Shown piece after piece: positions 54,001 through 64,000 of a DNA stretch of 64,000 nucleotides. Source of the DNA: Doris montereyensis (Eukaryota > Mollusca > Gastropoda > Nudibranchia > Dorididae); contig JAXRKP010000582.1 of assembly GCA_037039925.1 (NCBI GenBank), forward strand, positions 131,917-195,916, read 5' to 3'. How positions within the stretch are numbered: position 1 is the stretch's first letter; each line of letters starts with the position of its first letter. The notes under the pieces are model-generated. The model did not search any database and was not told the origin of the DNA. It saw only the letters and a program-made list of their open reading frames with translations. The position numbers and the translations under genes were made by a program.

Positions 54001-55240
54001 CCCAGGCGTTTCTTTTAGGATGATATTACAATGTCCAGTTTCACAATATTTTTTTACCTTGCAATATAAAGGTATTTTATTTTAAACTTTTGATTTAGAT
54101 CGTGAAATATATTCACTAATCAGGGTGTTTGCAATACCACCTTCCACGTTCATGACAATGATAAAATAAATGAATATGAAAAATATTTTGACATGTATTG
54201 AAAACAAAGACTGGTCTTGTGAGGAGACTATAGAATAAAATTGGCATCTACCTGCTGTCTTAATTTCACATACTAATGGCACAACAGTGAAATTATTGTA
54301 TAAAAGACTGGTCTTGTGAGGACAGACTTATAACAGGTGCTTTGACGTAGCAGAGTAATATCTTGTTTGAATTATAAGAAGAAAAAGTAAAATTGGCATC
54401 TCCCTACTTTCTTAATTTCACATTGTCTTGTATAAAATTAAATTAACTTTCCAATATTGTTATTATTCTTTGATATATTTTTATTTCAATCAAGTTTACA
54501 CAAGGCAAAAATCCTCATATTATGACAATGTTGTAATCCTGTTTATTAACTTACTGTATAATATTACCTCTATATGAGAAAGAACATTTATAGAAGAATA
54601 GCAGTAAATGAAACATTATGTTTAGAGTAAAAATGTATCACCAGTGAAAGAAAATAGGTGTAAATCATCTTAAAGATTGTTTTATTTTTTTACATCTCAT
54701 ATGTTAGCAAGTGGTCTTCATTTATCTCATTTTCTTTATTAGTTTCAAGGTATGAGTATTTTTGTTTCTTTAAGTTCAGCTTAGACAATCGGTGTGAAAA
54801 GCTTTGTATGACATAAATATATCTTCATTTTCAAAGAAATGAAAGAGAATGTCATTTTCCATATCATGAATCACAAGCAATTCAAATTTAAAATATTTGT
54901 TTAAATATGCATTTTTAAAACTTTGTTGTTTGTCTCATTTTTACAAACTTTGGACCCTGTATTGAAGAAGCTGACCTTTTAAATGTAAATAATATAAACA
55001 CAAAACTGGAATTTTGGTAGAATTTATGATAGTTATTTTATTTCATTTCGTATCTTTTCCATGAGGAAATTCTCATATGATGACAAATGATTTTTTTTAC
55101 TATAATAAAAGATGTTTAGCTACCTTTCTGAATATTGCAGTTTCACAAAATCACAAAATTGGACTTGATCAGCATAAAAAATACTGGGTTTTATATATGA
55201 AAATGAGATTAGAAAGCGATATTTTAAAAATCAGTCATTA
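51100..55240. other. Intergenic region between converging genes
   Basis: AT-rich; contains a G-run at 52626-52640 and a partial duplication around AGACTGGTCTTGTGAGGA (54,208 and 54,304). No gene is recognised. TTTATT at about 55,035 (AATAAA on the minus strand) is a possible poly(A) signal for XPNPEP1. Confidence 0.4.
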
Positions 55241-55244
55241 TACA

Positions 55245-55363
55245 TTAGCCGAGAGGCTCCGTTGCCTTAATGAGCCAGCTGTAAACGTCCATCTTGCCTT
55301 GCCTCTTCAACTCCTCCCCACCAGCTCTCTCACTTTGGCATGATAATTGTTCAACCAGGTAAT
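55245..55363 (-). CDS. XPNPEP1: XPNPEP1 terminal exon, one base short
   Basis: A 119-nt exon where 120 would be expected, acceptor TTTCTCTCTAG. Read from phase 0 its first half gives [16 protein letters not shown], the conserved WLNNYH region, but then hits a stop unless one base is added in a G-run (TGGTGGGGAGG). Its second half, in the other frame, gives [20 protein letters not shown] then PLG and a TAA stop. Confidence 0.85.
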
Positions 55364-55619
55364 CTAGAGAGAAACAACCATTAGATGAAATATAAGATAT
55401 AAGATTATTTCATTACATCCATGAAGAAAAGAAATTATGAATACACACGTTTATTAAAAGCGTAAGTCTAGGCAAATATGTGTACAGCAAAGTTTACAGT
55501 AAAAGACCTACATATACATCGCTTCCCACATGAACATATACACATTTGTCAACACATACTTCAAGCTTTTTACTCTACATATTGAATTTACTTACATAAA
55601 GCTATTTTGGTTTATTTAC

Positions 55620-55687
<68 letters not shown>

Positions 55688-58357
55688 TGTACATTTCTAT
55701 GTGCACTCATCCCTACATGGGTAAGACTCTAGGCACATTATATTTTTTTAAACAAATAAATATATAAAAATATGATACACAAAATGTGAATGATATACAT
55801 CAAGCTACAAGAATGCAGCATAAAACTGTGTGCAATTTATGAAAAGAAAATTGACAATGCAAACAAAAAGAAGAAAGGCATTTAAAAGTAAAACCTGTCA
55901 TGAATTCATATTCCACAAACACACACACACACACACAAAGATACACAAACCAGTCAAAATTACAAGCCAAAGCTACAGGGATACAGATTATTGTAATGGA
56001 TATTTCTCAGAGCAGGAAAACAGTACAATGGTAATGTCAAAATGACAAAAAGGCTGTCTTTGATGGAAGGTCATGTACAGTGAAATCCTGGTTAAAATGC
56101 TATACCGTTTGTTTCCCCTTTGCAAATATGTCAAGAGCAAAATATATCAACAAAGTTCTTATTACATATACTGCAAAATATTTCTATCTCAAAATATTAT
56201 CAATCATTAGTACTTCAGTCTGGAAAGGCAATCATTCATTATTTGGAAATTCTCCAAAACCATAGCAAACGTGAGGAAATTGGGAAATATAAGATATTTT
56301 ACATCTAATATTTAGTCTTACATATTACATGGTAGCTTGTCAGACCCATAAATGTTATTATCGTCAATCTCTTCATTGTTCACTTCAAAACGGATTTTAA
56401 AGTTTCCACGAGATTTTGTAAGAAAATGCAAGTAATGAACATTTCAATTATGCTTCATAAACGAATATATGAAAATAAGTTTAAGGAAAACTCAGTATAT
56501 TTAATGTGATTTAATACAAAATCCATAACATAGTATCTAATGAGACCAGTTGATGAGAAAGACATACATTATTAAATTATATGTAAATCATCAAATATTC
56601 AGATATAAAATAAAAAAACTACTGCATGGACAAGAAGATACATGGAAAATGTAAAAAAAAACCCATTTAATATCATAATCATGAATGATTTCATGGCCAA
56701 ACATTATTTTTTTCCAATGATTCTGAAAAGCAACTCTTCCCATGTAAGTATTAAATGAGGGTTTGATTAAAACCCCTTTTACCAGCAACCAGGTATTTGA
56801 AATTTGTTTGTATATTGAACATTCATCAGAGCAGTGTTACACTGGTGTCTGTTAATGACATCCTGTACAAAGGATAATGAACAATTTGGTGTCAAAATTT
56901 TTGCCATTGCTTTTTTCTTATTTTTTGTTGTATTAAGATACAAATATAATCCAATGAGACTACGCAACATCCCATGACTTTGTGCTGCAACACTGTTTTA
57001 TTCCTGACAAAAGTGTTGTAAAGGGAGACAAGAATATGTCACTGTTTTTTTTTTAAATATCGTTTAAGGAAAACGAGTTGGTACGTAGGGTTTCTATTCA
57101 TTTATCACAATTAAGGCAGTATGAGTTTCTAACACCTTCTCCCTTCTTATCGATATCATCAAATATTCAGATTTTGTAACTCAACATGGTAGTTTCTTTA
57201 CTTTCTTTTCTCCCTTTGGCATTTTAAGATTCCTCAGCGTTTTCTTTACCGTTCAAAGTCCAGCTAGAAATGACAGATATTCTCCATATATATAATTTTT
57301 TATTTCAAAATCTTATTGCTTAGCTAACCAATGGACGTCTCAACAGCTCTGTCTAAGGAAGGAAAAACTGAGGAAAATAGCGAATGAATATATACCTCTT
57401 TTTTCAGTTAGTATGGAGGCATCAATCATTTTGGTCTGCATTGGCACCAGTGTAATTGCTTCAAAGGTTAAATATCCTTTGTTGGCAAAATTGTACTGAG
57501 AGGATGCAAAGAAAAGAATATTTTAATACAAATAATACCATACACTTTCTTTTAAATAACTAAGAAGAGGAGACCAAATTTTTTAAAAGATCCACCACAC
57601 AAACCTCAAGCAACATGTCTAAAAACATTTCATAATGATTTACGTATATATATATATATATATATACTATACTATAACTCACACATATATAATCAAACTT
57701 GGACAGACAAATCATGTGTTGATTAAATCTGAGTTTCACAGGGCCTTAATCTGAATTACCAGAATGACAAATAAGTTTCAACACATTTTCATTATGACAA
57801 TTATTTCTCTTTCCTTCTGTCCAAAGTTTTAAATATCAACCCTAAATGCTATACTAATGACCCAACACAAGTTTTCTTGTACATGGGCCCCAGAATATGC
57901 AGAGAGCTAGCTTTGCACATATATTTTTATCCACTCACTTTAGTATCAGCCTTGACAACTTTAACACAGTTCTCCACTCTAATACCAAATTTGCCTGGTT
58001 CATAATAGCCTGGTTCTGAAATGCACAAGAAGACATCCTACACTGTCTAATAATTATTGCATATGTTATTTATATGCACGGTAATATAAGTAGCATCTGA
58101 CTGGTGATTATTTTAAAATTGCTACTCTACTTTATCCTTTCAAGCCCAATGGGTTGTATCACAACCACGGTGTATTTATGAAAAACTCATACAAAAGTTT
58201 GAAGCAACATGATAAAAATGTACAAAATAACCATCCCTTCACCAAAAGACAAAAAGGAAGTAAATATCACACACACACACACACACACTCTCACTCTCTC
58301 TCTCACTCTCTCTCTCTCTCCCTCTCTCTCCCTCTCTCCCTACCTCCCTCCCTCCCT

Positions 58358-58426
<69 letters not shown>

Positions 58427-61400
58427 CCTCCCTCCCTCCCTCCCTCCCTCCTCTCTCCCTCCCTCCCTCCCCCTCCTTGTAAAGATATAATTATAATTAT
58501 GATTTAAAAAATAATAAATCTCATTTTCCCACCATCCACCATCGACAGAAATGTCAATAAGCCAAAACAACTCACCATCAGTGATGACCATGTTTTCCTC
58601 TAACGGCATTTCTGCTAAATTTACCCTGTAACTGATGCCACATGGACCTAGGAATGATATTTATTGAAGGGAACATTGTTTGAAGGAGCAAAACTGATAT
58701 AGCAAAACTATCATTTGTAATTTGTAAGAAAAGAAAATCAACAAAGTGTGGTAATATGAAATACAAAATAAAGGCTCTCTTTTGATGGACAATGTTTGTA
58801 TTTTTATAGGTGCTGACTATGATTTAAACAATAAGCCTTTACAGTTATATTAAATAACTTATAAGAGCAAATTATAACATGTCATTTTAGTCAACAAAAA
58901 TCAAACACTTGACGTTATGTTTATTTACATTGACTTCATCTCCATGCCATGATTTAGCTTTTAATTATTAACAATATACGCTCATTCTCAGTAAAAAATG
59001 AATGTGCTTCAACCATTAGTTTCAACAGCGCTATAACAGTATCAAAAATTAATCCACTCATGTTAAAAGAAGAACAGAAAATATCAGCTAACAAAAGTTT
59101 AATGAAAGAAAGACAAGAGTTATTTTAAAACAACCTACAAAATTGTCCTCTCCTTACTTTCTATCAAACATTGTTCACGTCTTGTAATTCATTCATTCCT
59201 CCGTGGCTTATCATTTAATCGGGATATTGCAAAGGAGTGTTGAATCTTTCATATTGATTCTTCTCAGTATTTCTTCATAAATTATTTTGTCTTCCCATGA
59301 TGTTCTCATTATTTTCCTGTAGCACTTCATCTCAAAAGCTGTTAGTCTTTTACTGTCTTCTGTATCTATTGCCCATGTTTCTCAACAATGCATTGCAGTG
59401 GGAAATATGTTGGTTTTCAGAACTTTTATCTTTGTTTCATTACACTGTCCTTTCCAGATGGCATTCACTTTATTCAGCTTACTGTTGACATTGCCAATCT
59501 CCACCACATTTTGGTAATATTTTGCCATTTGCTTCTATTCTGGTTCCAAGATACTCGAAGTTGTAATCTTTTTTGTTCTTCTTTTCATATTTACCTTTGT
59601 CTAAGATGTTGATTGTCTTTATGTTTAACTGCAGTTCTTTCTTGTGATTATGAGATAAACATATATGAAAATCATTAAAAACAAATAAGATTAAAAAAAT
59701 AAAGATTTTTAAACTTAAATTTCCTTCCAATTTCACTATGTAGCATTTTACTTTCTCGTTTCATTATTCAAACAGTAAAAACATTGACAACGCTCATCAA
59801 TCATCTGCAAAACTGATTCATTCTAGTAAAGTCAAACTAAAGCTGAATGAAATCACAGAAATTTATGTACTTAGAGCTGTCATAAGATGGGAGTGGGTCC
59901 TATAGAAATGAATCATATTATTATTATGAAGAATAGGAAAATAAAAAAATTTAGCTGAAATTCAAGGCCAACAAAATTCAGCATCAGGTACCACTCTCAG
60001 AGCCTACGTGTGTTGGTCATGCCTGTCCTATTCAATACTCTCAAAATACTGATAGTAGTTATTGATTATGCACAGTTGAGGTGTTGTTCTTTTCAATTCA
60101 AGTAAAGATATTAAAAGAAAGCTAAGGATTAAATGGATCATTTCCAAATAATGCTATGAAAACCAGGATTGCAAGTCACAATACACAATCATCTAAATGA
60201 AATAAAGAAATGCAAAAAAAATATGTAATATTTTGTGACTGTACCTTCATGTACATTCAAGAAAAATCCAACTCCATGACCAGTGCCGTGTTGATAGTCC
60301 AACCCGACCTCCCACAGTGCAGACCTTGCTAGGGTATCAAGCACATGGCCTGTAGGGAACATAATATAAAGACAAAATTCAAGCAAAACAACTACATACA
60401 TACAAAATTAGCATAATTTTGACATAAACTTGAGTTCAGAGACTAGGTGACTCAAGGTCACCATAGAGAAAGTTTCATTTGTTTCATACTAGAACAGTTA
60501 AAGAAATTCACTTTGATGTCTGCAAATACTTCATTCCCTTTTTAAAAAATTTCTACCAGTTTCTGTAATTTATGTAATATATATATTATATTGGTGAAGC
60601 TTTACGTCTAAACAGTTGCATATTAAATCATTTTCAAAATAAGGCCATAAAATTATTTTGGTTAAAAACTGTTCATACTGACAAAATTTACAATTTATGA
60701 TATCAGGAAAGAGAAATGAAGTTTATTTACTATACGCATAGTAAATGATCATAGTAAACAATCTAAGTAAAAACAAGAAAATACCCTTATCCAACACATC
60801 CTCCAGAATTCATAGGCCTACCTCTGACTCCATTGGGAAATATAACTGATCCAAGGTTAATGTGACCTTTCAAAACTCTTGTGAAGCATTCCTTTGGAGT
60901 GGAACAAAATTAATTAAAAAGTCGAGACTTAACTTATCAAAATATTTTCTTTCCTGTTTTAAAATTAAATCCAGACAAGAGCTTATGCCAATTTTATCTT
61001 TTTTTCTGCCTTCTTTTGAGTGATGTCATTGAATCCTCAGCATGATTGTATGAGAAACAGACAGTTAAGCAAAAGAGAAAAAAAATACATTATTCTGAGA
61101 CAACCAAGAATTTCAATGCCATTCAAGACTTAAGTACTACAGTGGTGAATGCTACTTTTATTTCTACAACAACCCACACATAAATCTTAGAAGTACACAA
61201 AAAAAATACATTTCATGTCTTTATCTTCATTGTCATAGATTAAAGAGGTTAGTTATATCTGTATACATGAATATGTTTTTACCTGTTCAAATTTTGATGG
61301 AGTTCCAAAATGAACGGTTCTGGTTGTATCTGTTGTCCCATCCCTTGAACACAATAAAAAAAATCGCTAAAATTAAGGTTACAACGATAAATATTTGATT

Positions 61401-63905
61401 CAAGAACTAAAAAGCCATAACTCTCAAAGTCGTAATTAAGTACTCAGTCAAACCAAACATCTGTTTACTCATAGATCTATCACACTGCAAGTGACTGCCG
61501 ATGCACAAATACATATGTTAGATAGGATGAAAATCCTAACAGTAGAAGAATATATTTTGTTTTACAATTTCTGCCAAGCTGTATACAAAATTAATACTAA
61601 AGATTTGATTTTGAATGGATGAAAACAGAAGGAAAGCAGACATCCAATAGAAGGAAAGAAAACGATTCAGTTTAAAACCTATTAAAATATTTGCACAAAC
61701 TGAAATCAAAAGATGTGCATTGACAAAAAGTATAACTAGGGAGCTTTCTTGAAATAACTAAAGAGTCTACCTGTATTGAGCACCTGAGTCAATCAGATAA
61801 ATTTGGTCCATGGCAATGATGCGATTTGTGTCCTCTGTTGGTCTGAAGGGAAAGGAGTTCAGAGTTAACAAAGAAGTTCAACATTGGAAAAGGAGTTTAG
61901 AATCAGCAAAGGAGTTTTGAATCGACTCATTTATAATTCAACAAATTGTATGCAATAGATTTTATATCCTTTTGTAATTTACATCCAAAGAGGATAACAA
62001 ACGGTCACATTTGATAGCAATGAGGTAACATTGAGATGAACAAGTCATAGTAAATCTATGTTGTCTGTACTCTTAAAATAACTCTATGGTAATCACTCTG
62101 TAGGATAAAAAAATCCCATACTCTACACAGATTAACCCCATAACCCAACTATGTTCTGCATTGTTTTAGTTGAAATTCTTTTATTCTTATTTCTTGTTCT
62201 GCCTCAATAGGAAAGATGATTGTGGTGTATTTGTGTGTCAGCGTAGAGATCTAAAATTTCTTAAGACTTTTTCTCTCTACTTTCAAGACAGATACTTGAG
62301 CTCAAAAGGAATCTTTTAATTTGGCACAAATCTATAATCAGAAAACGAATTTCATTTGAAATTTATAATAAAATTTATAATAAAAACATTGTGCACAATT
62401 CGAGAAACTTTGATGAACAATGAGGAAATTTGTCTTATATAATAAGATTACCAACTTGTAATGAATAATCGCTCCGCTTGGCCCTGTGCTTGAGATTGTG
62501 TCAAAACTTAGAGAAATGAAGTCTTTTTGTTGGCTGTGAAACAAAGAAAAACTTTCAAAATCTGGTTGAAAACAATCACAAAATAAGGACAAAAAGAAAA
62601 ATTTTAAAACCGGTTGAAAATAATCATAAAAGAAAAGAGAGAAAAAAAGAAAAACTTTGAAAGTCTGGTTGAAAACAATCACGAAATAAAGTGACAAAAA
62701 AAGAAAAACTTTAAAACTGGTTTAAACCACAAAAATCAATCCAAGGACAAAACAGAAGAAAAAATACAAACTTGTCATTCGAGAAACATTTGTTGTTCTT
62801 AGCTAGATTTATAGCAAAATATTCAAAGTAACCATTACAAGTATAAACTGAAGTACAGTGGTCTCTGCATTACATACCATCACCTAACATCCCAGTCCTT
62901 CTACCACCCCAGTCCTACCATCCCACTTTTTTAGGATACCAAATTTTTTCTATTATAATTTTGGGGCAGAGTCAAGGCATACTTGATTAATCCCTGAAGT
63001 GTTGTCACTCAATTTTTTCACAAAAAGGCGACGAAAATGATTTCCTTTATTGAAAACGTAGGGGAGATAATCAAATTTGCCATATAGACATGTAATAACC
63101 TACACAGGATGATGCATATGGACACTAAGCACCGTCTTATTGGGAGGAACAAAAATGTTCCTCACTCTCATACATCACCTAGTTAATTGTTTTGTAATGT
63201 TCTATTGTTCAGTGCAAATGCGCTGACCAGTAGGTCGCTGTAGTCGACGGGTAGACAGTGATTGAATAAGAGCTCAAAGCTGGCTATTCTTTTCATGCAC
63301 GATCGTCCTACTTGTGCCAGACATAGATCGCCCTTCCATCCCCATCCCCATCCATATCTCCCTGATTTTAATGGTCGATGGAGTGATTGACAGGTTTGGC
63401 CCATATGTTGTTTGCCCTTCCATCCTTCATGCCTATGCATAGCTCCCTAATTTTATTTGTCTACAGAGTGACTGTGAAATATGCAAATTAGATCACTCAT
63501 TTGATAACACGCCTCTTGTACTCATTGCACTACTTGACTGAATGTGATCCAATCTAATTCTATGTCATGGTCTCTGCTTAACATCCACTTTTTCAGTTTC
63601 CTCAAGGGTGGGATGTTAGACAGAGACCACAGTATTAATATCTAAATAATTCTGTCTACACCAATTTGAGGGCCTTTCCAACCTTTTATTTTTTGTTAAA
63701 TTGCACCATTTGATCTCTAGACATGAATATATCAGAGATGTATAAATTACTCAAACAAATATACAATTTTCATGTCATTTTGCACAGGACAGAGTAGTAG
63801 AGAGTAAGACAATCCTATTATACAATGTTACAAACTTTCCTCAAACCTTCTGAAAAGCAGTGACTGTTCTGCCGCATCCATCTCTGTCAGCGTGCCTGAC
63901 TTGGC
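55245..63905 (-). CDS. XPNPEP1: Xaa-Pro aminopeptidase 1, C-terminal catalytic part, 10 exons
   Basis: The enzyme removes an N-terminal residue that precedes proline, including from peptide hormones, and is a cytosolic dimetal peptidase of family M24B. Exons in transcript order: 63905-63847, 62533-62456, 61842-61771, 61343-61283, 60891-60822, 60349-60245, 58647-58576, 58015-57939, 57495-57396 and 55363-55245 (813 nt, 271 codons with stop). The pita-bread-fold signatures are in order: [13 protein letters not shown] (active-site His), YLIDSGAQY and DGTTDTTRT (two metal Asp), [16 protein letters not shown] (metal His plus catalytic His), the DEPGYY-type Glu and RVEN (last Glu). All five metal ligands are present. 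The N-terminal exons lie right of the window. A one-base gain near the end of the ninth listed exon and a one-base loss in the last exon cancel in frame but change about 17 residues. The gene ends tail-to-tail with the LRR gene. Confidence 0.93.
55621..55742 (-). repeat. LINE/SINE 3' tail with expanded (ATT)n
   Basis: Plus strand: (AAT)n of about 63 bp, then AATGTACATTTCTATGTGCA, CTCATCCCTACATGGGTAAG and ACTCTAGGCACATTA. On the minus strand this is a 3' tail ending in ATT repeats, of the same general design as the one at 2.0 kb. It lies in the last XPNPEP1 intron. Confidence 0.6.
57396..57495 (-). CDS. XPNPEP1: XPNPEP1 exon [18 protein letters not shown], one extra base
   Basis: A 100-nt exon where 99 are expected. 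It encodes [20 protein letters not shown] then [12 protein letters not shown]. The final A-run is six long; five would give TEKE and a phase-0 end, as family alignment predicts. Donor GTATAT. Confidence 0.85.
57644..57667. repeat. (AT)n microsatellite
   Basis: Short TATA run in an XPNPEP1 intron. Confidence 0.85.
57939..58015 (-). CDS. XPNPEP1: XPNPEP1 exon with [15 protein letters not shown]
   Basis: A 77-nt exon (acceptor CATTTCAG, donor GTGAGT) finishing the split Glu codon and encoding [20 protein letters not shown] then KADTK. The Glu in RVEN is the last metal ligand. Ends in phase 0. Confidence 0.9.
58268..58475. repeat. (CA)n-(CT)n-(CCCT)n compound microsatellite
   Basis: CA then CTCTCC, CCCT and CT blocks inside the XPNPEP1 intron between the exons at 58576 and 58015. 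Confidence 0.95.
58576..58647 (-). CDS. XPNPEP1: XPNPEP1 exon leading to DEPGYY
   Basis: A 72-nt exon (acceptor ATTCCTAG, donor GTGAGT) encoding [20 protein letters not shown] then VITD and the first base of the metal-ligand Glu codon, which is completed in the next exon. Confidence 0.9.
59210..59650 (-). mobile_element. RTE-like LINE C-terminal fragment
   Basis: Minus-strand frames read [47 protein letters not shown] and [19 protein letters not shown], the usual order after the RT domain in RTE-related LINEs. Stops and a frame change show decay. It sits in an XPNPEP1 intron in sense orientation. Confidence 0.75.
60245..60349 (-). CDS. XPNPEP1: XPNPEP1 exon with HGTGHGVG
   Basis: A 105-nt exon (acceptor CCTACAG, donor GTACAG). 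It encodes [20 protein letters not shown] and then [16 protein letters not shown], which holds the metal-binding His and the proton-shuttling histidines. Confidence 0.93.
60822..60891 (-). CDS. XPNPEP1: XPNPEP1 exon [11 protein letters not shown]
   Basis: A 70-nt exon (acceptor CCAAAG, donor GTAGGC) encoding [20 protein letters not shown] then GVR, matching the LKGHI segment between the metal-binding loops. Confidence 0.9.
61283..61343 (-). CDS. XPNPEP1: XPNPEP1 exon with DGTTDTTRT
   Basis: A 61-nt exon (acceptor TTCAAG, donor GTAAAA) encoding [20 protein letters not shown]. The second Asp is the bridging metal ligand. Ends in phase 0. Confidence 0.9.
61771..61842 (-). CDS. XPNPEP1: XPNPEP1 exon with YLIDSGAQY
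   Basis: A 72-nt exon (acceptor CCCTTCAG, donor GTAGAC) encoding [20 protein letters not shown] then AQY. The Asp in IDSG is the first metal ligand. Confidence 0.9.
62456..62533 (-). CDS. XPNPEP1: XPNPEP1 exon with IIHY active-site histidine
   Basis: A 78-nt exon reading [20 protein letters not shown] then AIIHYK. The donor that keeps phase is GTTGGT, four bases before a better-looking GTAATC; the latter would shift the frame, so the GTTGGT site is chosen. Confidence 0.85.
62540..62730. repeat. Tandem repeat, about 54-bp unit, 3-4 copies
   Basis: Units carry AAAGAAAAACTTTGAAAG, TCTGGTTGAAAACAATCA and CAAAATAAGGACA. They start within 10 bp of an XPNPEP1 exon acceptor, so they form part of its upstream intron. 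Confidence 0.8.
62740..63840. other. XPNPEP1 intron, no element recognised
   Basis: Contains two similar pieces around CCCTTCCATCC...TCCCTAATTTTA (63,330 and 63,414), suggesting a small local duplication, and two GGATG/GGGATG-type boxes. No exon seen. Confidence 0.35.
63847..63905 (-). CDS. XPNPEP1: XPNPEP1 exon (start of catalytic domain)
   Basis: A 59-nt exon with acceptor CTACAG and donor GTTTGA. It reads [19 protein letters not shown] and ends with two bases of a codon, matching the GGVTEISAADKAEEFRR-type linker that starts the M24 domain in animal enzymes. Confidence 0.8.
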
Positions 63906-64000
63906 CTGTAGATGACATGATGAATACTATCATCTAAAACTGGCTTGATACTTAAACACAGACGTAAATGCCAAATGTTTACAAAATCTCACACTCGCAC

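Overview
This is nuclear DNA from an animal. It is AT-rich, has small exons with GT-AG splice sites, introns of up to about 20 kb, many decayed non-LTR retrotransposons and tRNA-derived SINEs, and very long GA/CT microsatellites. The repeat types and the scattered AGATCT-rich motifs suggest a lophotrochozoan, most likely a gastropod mollusc; that placement is inference.

Three protein-coding genes can be supported, all by chains of exons whose splice phases agree. (1) A minus-strand gene covers roughly 6.7-36.7 kb in the visible part. Eight exons join in one open frame and encode an acidic, proline-rich middle region with two NPF-containing segments like those of TACC (transforming acidic coiled-coil) proteins. 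Neither its first exon nor its expected C-terminal coiled coil was found; the coiled coil probably lies left of the window. (2) A plus-strand leucine-rich-repeat gene runs from 41,940 to 48,467. Its introns hold a LINE with a clear target-site duplication and two SINEs, and its second coding exon has a one-base frameshift. (3) The minus-strand 3' part of cytosolic Xaa-Pro aminopeptidase 1 (XPNPEP1, peptidase family M24B) runs from 63,905 down to a stop at 55,245 in ten exons, with all five metal ligands visible. Genes 1 and 2 diverge from the 37-42 kb interval; genes 2 and 3 converge on 48.5-55.2 kb.

Most of the rest is intron filled with repeats. There are LINE remnants of several families (12.4, 20, 29.5-30.6, 37.5, 41.1, 44.7-47.5 and 59.2-59.7 kb), LINE/SINE 3' tails (2.0 and 55.6 kb), at least four SINE families, a small hAT-like element (9.66-9.85 kb), a possible inverted-repeat element (33.3-34.1 kb), minisatellites (8.3, 14-15, 21.6 and 62.6 kb) and GA/CT, GATA, CATA and ATT arrays.

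The most unusual structure is a 1.5-kb segment at 16.9-18.35 kb. It is preceded by a shortened second copy (about 15.97-16.88 kb) in which missing unique sequence is replaced again and again by GAGA tracts. The next most notable are two opposite one-base homopolymer changes in the last two XPNPEP1 exons, which cancel in frame but rewrite a conserved WLNNYH-type motif. Together with the frameshift in the leucine-rich-repeat gene, these suggest long-read consensus errors, though real changes cannot be excluded from this sequence alone. I saw no prokaryotic-style system, CRISPR array, rRNA or intact tRNA gene.
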